Source: Microcebus murinus
Lineage: Eukaryota > Chordata > Mammalia > Primates > Cheirogaleidae
Length of the DNA: 64,000 nt
Reading direction: 5' to 3'
NCBI RefSeq assembly: GCF_040939455.1
Contig: NC_134119.1
Span: 68,124,890 to 68,188,889, forward strand
Part shown: piece after piece, positions 45,701 through 64,000 of the stretch
How the letters are laid out: each line of letters opens with the position of its first letter
Numbering within the stretch: position 1 is the first letter of the stretch
The notes under the pieces: generated by a model
Databases searched by the model: none
The model's input: the letters and a program-made list of their open reading frames with translations, nothing else
Told to the model about the DNA's origin: nothing
Translations under genes and position numbers: made by a program

Positions 45701-47456
45701 GTGCCACCAGGGTGAGAGCCCGGGACCTTGTCCTGAGGGAGATGGCGGCCCCGGGAGGGCTGTGAGCAGGGATGGGACAGGGCCAGCTCTGGGTATAGAA
45801 AGATTCTTCTGGGGCCAAGTGGGGGTCAGACCGGAAGCGGAGAGGATAGGAAGAGGTGGGGACAATGGTCCAGGGGAACAAAGATGAGGACTGAGCCAGA
45901 GAAACAGATCTAAGGAATCAGATCTAAGATCTAAGGAGACAGATCTAAGGGTTTCCAAAGTGTCCCCAATACCTGCAGGAGGGACCCATCTGGAGGAATC
46001 ACGCAGTCCACACATTGGGTCAGGTCCCCGATGAGCTCCGAGTCCCCTAGGAAGCTGTCAATAAGGCCGTAGCTGGCCTAGCAGAGAAAGAAGGGAGGAG
46101 CCTGGGACCCAGGTGGCTACAGACCTCCTGCCTCCCCTCAGAAAACTAGCAATGCCTGGCCTAGCTCCAGGGTCAAACAAGTTACCCCAAGAACCCATGG
46201 GGTCAGGATGCCCCAGGGGCTGCTGGGAACTGTAGTTCCTGAGTAGCAGTGCTCAGGTGTCCCAGCTTTCCATCTGCATGTCCTGCAGCCTCACCCTCAA
46301 CTCCTTCTTCAGTCTCTCCACGTTGCGGATATTGGTCAGTTCTTCAAGTCCCACAAGCAGAACCTAGAAGAACAACATAGAAGAATAGGGGCTCTGGACA
46401 ACTGGTTCTAAGAGAGAAGGGGCTGGAACTTGAACTCCTGGGTCTGAGGGAAGAGGGGACTTGGGGCCTTGGCAACTGGGACTGAGGGCCGAGATTCCTG
46501 GGTTCTGAGGGAGGAAGATGTTGGGGGCATGGACTCCTAGGTCCGAGGGAGAAGGATGCTGAGAGCTCAGATTTCTGGGCTTGGGAGAAATGAGGGCCGG
46601 GGAGTCTCACCATGGCCCCAAACACCATTTGGAGTAGCCTCTCCAGCCTCAGCTCAGAGACACCCTCCTCAGATGACAGAACAATAAGGGTGATGCTGTG
46701 GGAATGGAATGTGAGAAGGAAGAATGAGTCCAGGCCTCCACAACTGGGCAGGGGGTACAGTAGGTTCTGCCCATTGATTCTAGAATGCTAGATACATCCT
46801 CCCTGTCTCTCTTACAGAGAAGATCGCAGGGATCTGAGAGCATAACTGACTTGCCAAAGATCCCACAGCCAAATAAACAGCTGGCCTTAGAAGCTGGAAA
46901 GCCTCCAGGGTCATCTTCAATAGGGGCTATCATCCAGGCCCTGGCCCTGTCCCAAGCTCCCGCCTGATGACCTGTCATGGAAGCTTTTCCACACCACGGT
47001 CGTGTCCTCCGTCCTCGCAGAGCTCAGCTGCACCTCCAGATTCTGCCCGAACATGTGAACTCCATTGAGGGAGCCGATGACAGAAAATGGAAGCTGGGGA
47101 GGGGTTGGGCATTAGAAAGGAGCCCCCAACCCCCTCCTCCTTGGGATCCAGTGTCCAAGATCCCAGCCCCCTCCTCTTTTCCTATGCCCTGGCAGTTCCT
47201 CCTTAGGGGAACCAAGCTTACTGATCCATTGCCCCCTCGGACCTATAAACTTAACACTGAAACCACCACAGACCCTGCTCCCTTGAGGACCCAGAGTCAA
47301 AACGCCTAACCCCCTGCTATTAGATCCAGGCGACCAAGGCCCCACCTGCTGACGGGCGGGGGCACCGCCACGGCTGCTCCTGCAGAACAGGGGGACCCCG
47401 CTGGAGGACGCGAGGCACAGCAGATGCACAGTGTCCCCCGTGCCCTCCTCCCCCAT
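42523..47456 (-). CDS. FUZ: FUZ, fuzzy planar cell polarity protein
   Basis: Cilium assembly and planar-polarity effector. With INTU it forms part of CPLANE and acts as an exchange factor for RAB23 at the basal body; it is built of longin-like domains. 11 coding exons (minus strand): 47456-47346, 47093-46972, 46695-46611, 46363-46295, 46077-45973, 44825-44628, 44501-44406, 44081-43975, 43900-43836, 43756-43682, 42743-42523. They give 417 residues, starting [20 protein letters not shown] and ending [13 protein letters not shown] recall 418 in human; the missing residue is in the last exon ([11 protein letters not shown] here, LLLLLSPQSPTH in human). An upstream in-frame ATG at 47483 exists, but the conserved start is 47456. 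All joins keep frame and use GT-AG sites. AP2A1 converges from the other side 50 bases away. Confidence 0.95.
43320..43500 (-). mobile_element. MIR-like fragment
   Basis: In FUZ intron 10. accacagctctgccacttat then gagcctcagtttcctcatct. Confidence 0.65.
43682..43756 (-). CDS. FUZ: FUZ coding exon 10
   Basis: Residues 320-345, [20 protein letters not shown] then HFPP. Donor GTCAGT. Confidence 0.94.
43836..43900 (-). CDS. FUZ: FUZ coding exon 9
   Basis: Residues 298-320, [20 protein letters not shown] then K. The junction codon is Gly where I recall Glu in human. Confidence 0.93.
43975..44081 (-). CDS. FUZ: FUZ coding exon 8
   Basis: Residues 263-297, [20 protein letters not shown] to FPLHTDIL. 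Donor GTAGGG. Confidence 0.94.
44406..44501 (-). CDS. FUZ: FUZ coding exon 7
   Basis: Residues 231-262, [20 protein letters not shown] to LSQLYPQ. Donor GTGAAT. Confidence 0.94.
44628..44825 (-). CDS. FUZ: FUZ coding exon 6
   Basis: Residues 165-230, [20 protein letters not shown] to VYLPHGSPT, including [20 protein letters not shown]. Confidence 0.95.
45223..45548 (+). mobile_element. Alu, strepsirrhine type, 5'-shortened
   Basis: Lies in FUZ intron 5, antisense to the gene. The first ~25 bases of the Alu head are missing (GGCCAGGCCTGTAATCTTAG). Target-site duplication AACAAGTGCAGTTTT at both ends. Confidence 0.9.
45900..45955. repeat. AGATCTAAG short direct repeats
   Basis: Four copies of AGATCTAAG within about 50 bases, spaced 18, 8 and 14 bases, in FUZ intron 5 just past exon 5. 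Confidence 0.85.
45973..46077 (-). CDS. FUZ: FUZ coding exon 5
   Basis: Residues 130-164, [20 protein letters not shown] to [14 protein letters not shown] here, SYCLID recalled in human. Donor GTATTG. Confidence 0.94.
46295..46363 (-). CDS. FUZ: FUZ coding exon 4
   Basis: Residues 107-129, [20 protein letters not shown] then ELR. Donor GTGAGG. Confidence 0.95.
46375..46600 (+). repeat. Diverged chr19-type minisatellite monomers in FUZ intron 3
   Basis: About five decayed units (CTCCTGGGTCTGAGGGAAGA, TTCCTGGGTTCTGAGGGAGG and similar) fill most of the intron. They read on the plus strand, antisense to FUZ. Confidence 0.65.
46611..46695 (-). CDS. FUZ: FUZ coding exon 3
   Basis: Residues 78-106, [20 protein letters not shown] to QMVFGAM. 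Donor GTGAGA. Confidence 0.95.
46972..47093 (-). CDS. FUZ: FUZ coding exon 2
   Basis: Residues 38-77, [20 protein letters not shown] to VVWKSFHD. The donor CAG|GTCATC lacks the usual +3 purine and +5 G but is the only site keeping frame with exon 3. Confidence 0.94.
47346..47456 (-). CDS. FUZ: FUZ coding exon 1
   Basis: Residues 1-37, [20 protein letters not shown] to APARQQ, the first strand of a longin-like fold. Donor GTGGGG. Confidence 0.95.
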
Positions 47457-47720
47457 TTGGAACCCCCTCCCACAGCCCTCCACGTGGGACAGTCAGTGCC
47501 GGTCTTGGAGCATGCCAGTAATCACAGTAAATCGGCCTGCTGTCCGGAGCCGCCAGAGGGCGAGATGGGGAGCTGACTGGAAGAGAACTAAATTCCCGCC
47601 TTCTTCCTGCAACTCAAACAGACCCCCAATCCCTATTCCGGCACCTCCCCCAAATCTAGTTAGGTTCTCTTCCGCTCCATCCGGAAGTCACTATACCCCT
47701 AACAAACATGGCGGCTAACT
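47457..47720 (-). promoter_or_regulatory. FUZ: FUZ 5' UTR and core promoter region
   Basis: Contains two ETS-type sites (CTTCCG at about 47669 and CCGGAAGT at 47681), a YY1-type AAACATGGCGGC box at 47704 and a CTCF-like CCGCCAGAGGGCGA at 47550-47563. There is no TATA box. The exact start site is not visible; the ETS/YY1 cluster suggests it lies near 47680. Confidence 0.6.
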
Positions 47721-47789
47721 ATACTTGTAAAGCTTTGTAGTTTCTCCTGAAGTAATTTGACTCCATTTATTTAAAGAGAACGAAGAGAC

Positions 47790-48180
47790 CAGTTGGAAGA
47801 TACTGACGGTGCCAGAGCATTGCTTAGCAACCATCCAGTAGGATATAATGGTTTACATTGTAAATTGAAAAAAAAAAACAGCTGTTTTAAGCAAAGATGG
47901 CGGCAGTGCCCAGCGTTGCCTAGCAACCACAGTCAGCCTAGCTTTCCTCTTCACAGTGGTAAACACTGTGCCCTACTCAAAGATGGCGACAGTGCCAGAG
48001 CGTTGCCTAGCAACCACATTCGGTCTCATTCCCATTCTAAGGCAGTAAACAGCTATGCCCCGCTCAAAGATGGCCCCACGTCGAAGTCCGAGTACCTTCG
48101 GGCGAAATTGAGAAAAAACGCCATCTCCCCCGTCACCTTCGAGGGTGGTTTGATCCACTGAGCGTTGCCTAGCAACCACC
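47790..48180. promoter_or_regulatory. Tandem X-box/YY1 array, FUZ side
   Basis: Four RFX-type X-boxes: ATTGCTTAGCAACC (47819) and GTTGCCTAGCAAC (47915, 48002, 48164). They alternate with YY1-type AAAGATGGCGRC boxes at 47893 and 47979, a shortened AAAGATGGCC at 48066, and an inverted CGCCATCT at 48119. X-box to next YY1 box is 64 bases twice; unit length is about 87 bases. Spacer phrases AAACAG..TGCCC and GCTCAAAGATGGC recur, so these are tandem duplicates rather than chance sites. Confidence 0.85.
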
Positions 48181-48889
48181 AAAAGAGCTAATTGTTTTGT
48201 TATTAGAAAAAGAGGAAATGCTTTATTTTCCAGAATCTTAGAAATAACATTTTTCAAATGAATTTATACATGACAATGTATCATGGATAATGCGAAAATA
48301 CTGCTTCCCAAATTCTTTCCTTAAAATAAAGACAGTTTAACACAGAATATTCACAATTTTTCACAAATATGATCATTGTACTAAGATTTTTCATACTTTC
48401 TTTTTCTTTTATAAAAAAGTATGAATCTACATCATTGTTTCAATATTTTTATAATCTATTTTATGGACATAACAAATTGATTTTACCAATCCTGTATTGA
48501 TCAACATGTTAGGTTTTTTCCTATGTGTGTTTAAAGTTGAGTTAGCAATTTAATCAGTTAGATATTTTCTTTTGTTGTGAGAACAGTTCCCTTCATTCCT
48601 CCAAGCATATTTACAAAATATACAGTAATTTACAAAATACATTTATTTCCCTCAATATATGTTTTGCTTGTGTTCTGCATTTGATTTCCAGTAGTTAATA
48701 GAAAGAAAATTAAGATGTCTACCCTGCACATTACATTAATCAAACTTCTAGAGGCATAAAAAGATACATAAAATAATTAGCAATTCCTCCCTGTAGTTCC
48801 ATGAATTTTTTCTTTAGTTCATTTATATTGATTATGACCACTGGTATATTTCTATCATCTTTTATATTTCTTGTTGTCCTGCCTTTTAT

Positions 48890-49097
48890 TTTTTTATTTT
48901 ATTTATTTATTTTTGAGACAGAGTCTCGCTTTGTTGCCCAGGCTAGAGTGAGGTTTTTTTTTTTTTAGTTGTCTAGCTAATTTCTTTCTATTTTTTTAGT
49001 AGAAACAGAGTCTCGCTGGAACTCCTGAGCTCAAACAATTGCTTGCCTCAACCTCCCAGAGTACTAGGATTACAAGCCTGAGGCACCATGTCTGGCC
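48890..49097 (-). mobile_element. Internally deleted Alu
   Basis: Antisense Alu that jumps from GAGTGAGG to a T-run and TTAGTTGTCTAGC, missing most of one monomer. Confidence 0.75.
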
Positions 49098-49443
49098 TTT
49101 TTGTTTTTTGGTTTTTTTTAGATAGAGTCTCGCTTTGTTTTTGTTGTCTGGGCTAGAGTGAGTGCAGTGGCATTAGCCTAGCTCACAGCAATCTCAAACT
49201 CCTAGGCTCAAGTGATCCTCCTGCCTCAGCCTCCTGAGTATCTGGGACTACAGGCATGAGCCACCATGTCTGGCTAATTTTTTGTTTCTATTTTTAGTTG
49301 ACTGGCTAATTTTTTTTCTATTTTTAGTAGAGATGGGACCTTGCTCTTGCTCAGGCTGATCTCAAACTCCTGACCTCAACTGATGCTCGAGCCTTGGCCT
49401 CCCAGAGTGCTAGGATTACGGGCATGAGCCACCATGCCCAGCC
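49098..49443 (-). mobile_element. Alu, diverged
   Basis: Antisense dimeric Alu ending CATGCCCAGCC, directly following the deleted copy. Confidence 0.82.
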
Positions 49444-49639
49444 CATTCTTTCTCTCTTTCTTGATTTCAAATGTATGCACTCTATGGCTCTTTTATTTTT
49501 AGAAATTATTACTGAAATGTTACTTACATTGAACTTAGCAAAGCCTAACATTAAACAAGATCTTAAAGCCTTTCTCAAATAATACAAAGAGCATAGGACA
49601 GCTTAACTCTGTTGAACGCTCTTCAGACTAACCAACCTG

Positions 49640-50420
49640 TGGTACCCAGATTTTTCCTGATTTTTTAAAATGCCCTACTGAATATTTTTATAATTTACGT
49701 AAGCAGTGTTTATTTGTAATTATATATGTATTTATGATTCATTTTGCTCTCTTCCTTCTTTCTTACAAATCAGCCCACCTTCCCAGCATAATTTTTAATA
49801 TTTCTACTTCTAAAATACATCCTTTTAGAAGTTCCTTTAATGCAAGTTTTTTGGAGTTAAATTCTATTTTAATTACCTAGAGTGACTTTCCCTCATTTTC
49901 ATTATTGTACAAGACTGGAATGATAGTTAATTTCCCCCAAAACTTTAAATATATTATTCCATTATCTCCTATTTTCCATTTTTACTGTTAAGAAATTGGT
50001 ATCAGGCCGGGCGCGGTGGCTCACGCCTGTAATCCTAGCACTCTGGGAGGCCGAGGCGGGCGGATTGCTCAAGGTCAGGAGTTCAAAACCAGCCTGAGCG
50101 AGACCCCGTCTCTACCATAAAAATAGAAAGAAATTAATTGGCCAACTAATATATATATATATAAAAATCAGCCGAGCATGGTGGCTCGTGCCTGTAGTCC
50201 CAGCTACTGGGGAGGCTGAGGCAGGAGGATCGCTTGAGCCCAGGAGTTTGAGGTTGCTGTGAGCTAGGCTGACGCCACGGCACTCACTCTAGCCTAGGCA
50301 AGAAAGCGAGACTCTGTCTCAAAAAAAAAAAAAAAAAAAAAAAGAAATTGGTATCATTCTACATATAATGTCTTTGCAGAGATCTGTTCTTTCCTTCTGG
50401 GAACTTTTCAGTCTTTCATA
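49640..50420 (-). mobile_element. L1-like LINE fragment holding an Alu
   Basis: tccattatctcctattttcc and the sequence resuming after the Alu with AAGAAATTGGTATCA resemble an antisense L1 segment. Strongly decayed. Confidence 0.4.
50005..50341 (+). mobile_element. Alu, strepsirrhine type
   Basis: Sense Alu, GGCCGGGCGCGGTGGCTCAC to a 22-base A-tail, with perfect 15-base target-site duplication AAGAAATTGGTATCA (49990 and 50342). Confidence 0.95.
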
Positions 50421-50613
50421 ATGATGAGTCAAGTTGAGCAATTCTTTTTATTTATCCTGATTTTATACTTTGTACTATCAGGATCCATGGATTCATGTTT
50501 TTTGAGTTTTTTGTTTTTTGTTTGTTTCAACAATTATAAAAATTGCATTGTGTTCCTCCCCCAATGCCACCTGTTCTTTTTTGATATCTTCTTGCTGCTG
50601 GCTCATCTCTGTG

Positions 50614-51190
50614 TCTGTAGTAGGCTGGTTCTAAAATGGCTCCCAATGACATTCACCTCCTGGTATTCACTCCCTTTCCTCTTTTCTTACTTATGGATGA
50701 GACCTGTGACTTACTTTTTACACTTGAAATTTGGTAAAAGTGATACGAGGTCATTTCTGACATATTAGGTTATGAAAAGTGCAACTTTCATCTGGCTTGT
50801 ATTCTCTCTGTTACTGGTGCTTTCTCACTGCTCTAATGCCACAACTGCTATGTTGTGATCCGCCAAAGGAGGGGTCCATGGAAAGGAGGGTGGCCTCTGG
50901 TCAAAAGCCTGTGAACTGAGTCCTAACCGCTATGTGAGTGAACATGGAAGCAGATCCTTCTCTAATTGAGCCTCAAAATGATTAGAATCCTGGGCGAACA
51001 CTTCGAATACAGCCTGTGAGCCGCCTCTGATCCACAGGACCTAGCTAAGCCATGGCTGGATTCCTGGTCTACAGAAACTGTGAAACAATCAATGTCATTG
51101 TTTTCAGGACCAAGTTTGTTACACAGCCCAAGATAACTTAGACCATGTCCTTTATTTCTCCTACCATTGTGCACTTTATGGCATATTATA
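50614..51190 (+). mobile_element. MaLR-like LTR relic
   Basis: TGTAGTAGGCTGGTTCTAAA at the left, then cctggtattcactcc, ctggattcctggtctacaga and aactgtgaaacaatcaatgt, the order expected of a sense MaLR LTR. Non-coding and decayed. Confidence 0.5.
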
Positions 51191-51671
51191 AGCCTGACAA
51201 TTACAGTACCCGGAGTCCTTCAGGGTTCTGCATCTATTGAGTATTGTTTCGGTGAACTCTCACTTATAATCCTTTCTGTGCTGGTCTTTGAGTGTGAACT
51301 TATTACCTGATATTGATCTGAGTTCTGTGGGGAAGATTTACTTCTGCTGCTGCAGGTTGCCAGGGGTGCTATTGACCTGAAACTAGTTCAGCTTCACTGG
51401 TAGATGGTGGCAGAGCTAGAGAACCAGCCAGAGAACCAGATTTAGTTATCACAGATGCCCTCAGGCTCCAGGCAGTGCCAATGTGGCCTCTTCCCTGTGC
51501 AGGTAGTTCTGTGCCAGTCACCCCTCTTTTTAATTAATGTCTGATTCTCCATCTTTTGGGAGGAGAGAGGTGATTTTTTAAAAATAAATTTAAAAAAATT
51601 AATTTAATTTAATTTTTATATTAAAATAAATATTTTTATATTAAAATATAATGCTTTATATTAAAATATTA

Positions 51672-51990
51672 TTTTATTTTATTTTTTATTTTTTGGAATA
51701 GGGTCTTACTCTGTTACCCGGGCTGAGGTGCAGTGATAGGATCATAGCTCATTGCAGCATCAGCCTCATGGGCTCAAGCGATTTTCTTGCCTCAGCCTCC
51801 TGAGTAGCCAGGACTATAGGCACAAGCCAACAAGCTTGGCTAATTTTCCTTACTTTTCATAGAGATAGGGTCTCCATATTTGGCCTGAACTGATCTCAAA
51901 CTCCTGGCCTCAAGTGATCCTCTTGCCTTGGCCTCCCAAAGTGCTTGTAGTGTTTATAGGATTATAGGTCTGAGGCACCATTCCCAGTGA
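51672..51990 (-). mobile_element. Alu, AluJ-like
   Basis: Antisense old Alu without the strepsirrhine middle segment. Confidence 0.78.
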
Positions 51991-52384
51991 GAGAGGATTC
52001 TTGAAGATTATGCCTACCTCTTATGAAACCACTAATGTAATAAAAACAGTGTTAGGACATGTAGTCCATCCTAATGGCAGAAGCTGAAGTCCAGTCTAAA
52101 GTGGCTAATTGTTTATGTTGCCATTTGTAATACATTAATGGAAGTGGTTAAAAATCAGTTAATTCAACCAATCTAACATTCAGCTTATCTAATGAAAAGA
52201 TTGTTTACAGTTAACCAGGCAGATTTTAACTGTGCCATTTTAATCTTTATACCTGTTGATCATTTTCCCCTTCTCCGTGTTACTTTTATCTTCCTTATAA
52301 CCTTATTAAGATTTTAGTTACACTGGCATAAAAAAGGAGGGAGCTTCTCTAGATTAAAATAAGAAACATAGTGTCTAAATATGT

Positions 52385-52680
52385 GTATGGCCTTTCTTTG
52401 GATCCTGATTCCAATAAAGCAATTGTAAAAAGACATTTTGTGAGAACTGAGGATATTTGATTATAGAAAGTGTTGAATGATACTAAAAAAGAAATTATTT
52501 TTGCTAAGGGTGATAATGCCATAGTGGATATGTAAGAAAATGTCCATAAATTTTGAAAGATGCCTCCCAGGTATGTTGAAGTAAAATGATACGATTTTAG
52601 GAATTTGCTTTAAAAGACTTCAGCAAGGAAAATGGAAAAGAGATGGATAAAATAAATGTGACAAAATGGCAATACTGCTG
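52385..52680 (+). mobile_element. L1M LINE 3' UTR fragment
   Basis: gatcctgattccaataaagc, gggtgataatgccatagtgg and atgatacgattttaggaatt follow the order of an old L1 3' UTR. Confidence 0.6.
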
Positions 52681-53394
52681 TGTTCAAAGGGAATGCACTC
52701 TTTTGCCTTCAAATCTATTGCCAAACTGAATTGGAGCCAATTATCCTGATTTAACACTAGGTAATGTCCGAGACTACTAATTTCACCCAAACCCTTCCAC
52801 CCCTATTGACATTATTTTTTCCAAAATTAACATGAAAAGGTAAAATGCTATGTCATTAGGCTTTCTGTTAGCACTTTTCAAATGGTAAAGATAATCAGTT
52901 TTCAGATGGTTATTAGCCATTTAAAATTCTTTTGTGTGAGGGAAAAGCCTATTCAGGTTTCTTTCCATTTAAAAGAAAAGTTTCTCTTTTTTCTATTCTT
53001 TTCTCTCTCTTTTTTCACACTCATTGAACGAAAAAGTTTCAGCCCTCTAGGTTTCTTTCCACTTTAAAAAATAACAATTTTCTATCTAAATTGTTATTGA
53101 TTAGTAAGAATTATTTGTGTAGTAAACTTCTATCAACAAATATGTTACAAAGATCTTCCCAGTTTATCGTATATTTTTCAACTTGCTTTATGAAGTTTTT
53201 GTGGGCAAATTGGTAAGATTTTACATGTTCTGTCTTCGCTGTAGTGCTAAGACACTCTACTCGGGACTTCAGAATTATGCAATGTGTTTCTTTTTCCTTC
53301 GGATAGTTTCAGCGTTTCATTTGTTGCATTTACGTTTTTAATCCACCTGGAATGTATTTATGTTCTAGGCCAGTTTCTGGCTCCTCTCCCAGAA

Positions 53395-53700
53395 AACAAC
53401 TATCAGGTGTTGCTTAGCAACCTCCACCAGGGCTGGAGTTCGGTTTCTTTTCGGAGGAAAAACAGCTGCCCTCCCTTTCAAGTTGACGCAACCTAAAAGC
53501 GTTGCCTAGTAACGTCGTTTCAGACAATGTGATTGGACCTTTCCCATGTGCCACCCCTATTCTCTCGAGCCAGAAAGAACAGAACTAGAAACTTAATCTC
53601 TCTTAATGAGGGCAGCGTACGCGTTGCATAGCAACTAGGTCTCCTGACACTCCCTTTGACACCTGAGTCGGAAACAGGCACCCCGCTCAAAGATGGCGGC
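53395..53700. promoter_or_regulatory. X-box/YY1 array, MED25 side
   Basis: Three X-boxes: GTTGCTTAGCAAC (53409), GTTGCCTAGTAAC (53501) and GTTGCATAGCAAC (53623), plus a compact GTTGACGCAAC at 53482. A perfect AAAGATGGCGGC YY1 box lies at 53689, 66 bases after the last X-box, nearly the 64 seen on the FUZ side. The phrase CCCCGCTCAAAGATGGC is shared word for word with 48059-48075. The units are more diverged than on the FUZ side. Confidence 0.82.
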
Positions 53701-53779
53701 CGGCTGAGCCACTTCCAGTTGATTTCGCTCCTGATAGTCCTGACAATAACTTAATCTTCCCCATCAGGCCCCGAAGGGG

Positions 53780-63855
<10,076 letters not shown>

Positions 63856-63906
63856 TGAGTGCCTTCTCTGTCTGGGTCTGTGTCCCTCTCTTTCTTTCTT
63901 TCTTTC

Positions 63907-64000
63907 TTTTTTTTTTTTTTTTTTTGAGACAGAGTCTCACTCTGTTGTCCTGGCTAGAGTACCATGGCATCAGCCTCGCTCACAGCAACCTCAAATTCCT
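63907..64000 (-). mobile_element. Alu, cut by the window end
   Basis: Antisense Alu start (T-run, GAGACAGAGTCTCACTCTG), preceded by a CTTT run. Confidence 0.9.

Noticed and set aside
47793..48161. Open frame of 122 codons through the X-box array
   Set aside because: It spans regulatory repeats, has weak start context and shows no protein similarity; repeat unit length is not a codon multiple.
50421..50768. 115-codon hydrophobic frame starting MMSQVEQFFLFILILYF
   Set aside because: T-rich decayed LINE/LTR DNA yields Phe/Leu-rich frames by composition; no promoter or family match.

Overview
This window is nuclear DNA from a primate, and the repeats point to a strepsirrhine (lemur-type) genome. 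About forty Alu copies are present, and most carry a distinctive middle segment (TTAGTTGGCCAATTAATTTC-like, or its reverse) that anthropoid Alus lack. A short hAT-type DNA transposon at 33488-33679 is also of a lineage-restricted kind. Gene content and order (TSKS, AP2A1, FUZ, MED25) match the segment syntenic with human chromosome 19q13.33. All genes are spliced; most long open frames are Alu, minisatellite or wrong-frame read-through.

Layout. 1-914: first two coding exons of TSKS on the minus strand, cut by the window start. 915-6660: intergenic, mostly Alus, one MaLR LTR and a lineage-specific repeat. 6100-6800: CpG-rich AP2A1 promoter with six CCAAT boxes. 6704-42120: AP2A1 on the plus strand, 24 coding exons summing to exactly 977 codons plus stop. 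It includes a 22-residue cassette exon (16) and a minor-class AT-AC (U12-type) intron between exons 19 and 20. 42523-47456: FUZ on the minus strand, 11 coding exons, 417 residues, tail-to-tail with AP2A1 and probably overlapping its 3' UTR. 47500-53870: FUZ-MED25 intergenic interval. 53991-63854: the first four coding exons of MED25 on the plus strand; the gene runs out of the window.

The most unusual structure is in the FUZ-MED25 interval. A tandem series of ~87 bp units, each with a YY1-type AAAGATGGCGRC box and an RFX X-box (GTTGCCTAGCAAC), lies upstream of FUZ (47790-48180). Diverged units of the same kind lie just upstream of MED25 (53395-53700). About 5.2 kb of AT-rich, LINE/Alu/LTR-filled DNA separates the two halves, which looks like one regulatory array split by insertion. 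FUZ is a ciliogenesis gene and RFX factors drive ciliary genes, so the array is a plausible shared control region.

A second window-wide pattern is a GC-rich ~37 bp minisatellite. About 20 tandem units sit in MED25 intron 2, and single or few diverged units sit in AP2A1 and FUZ introns, repeatedly just inside 5' splice sites.

The genes do not form one pathway: TSKS acts in spermatids, AP2A1 in clathrin endocytosis, FUZ in ciliogenesis and planar polarity, MED25 in transcription. Exon boundaries were set by reading frame, GT/AG (or AT/AC) sites and recalled orthologue sequences; no alignment was run. Repeat subfamily names are from memory and marked with lower confidence.
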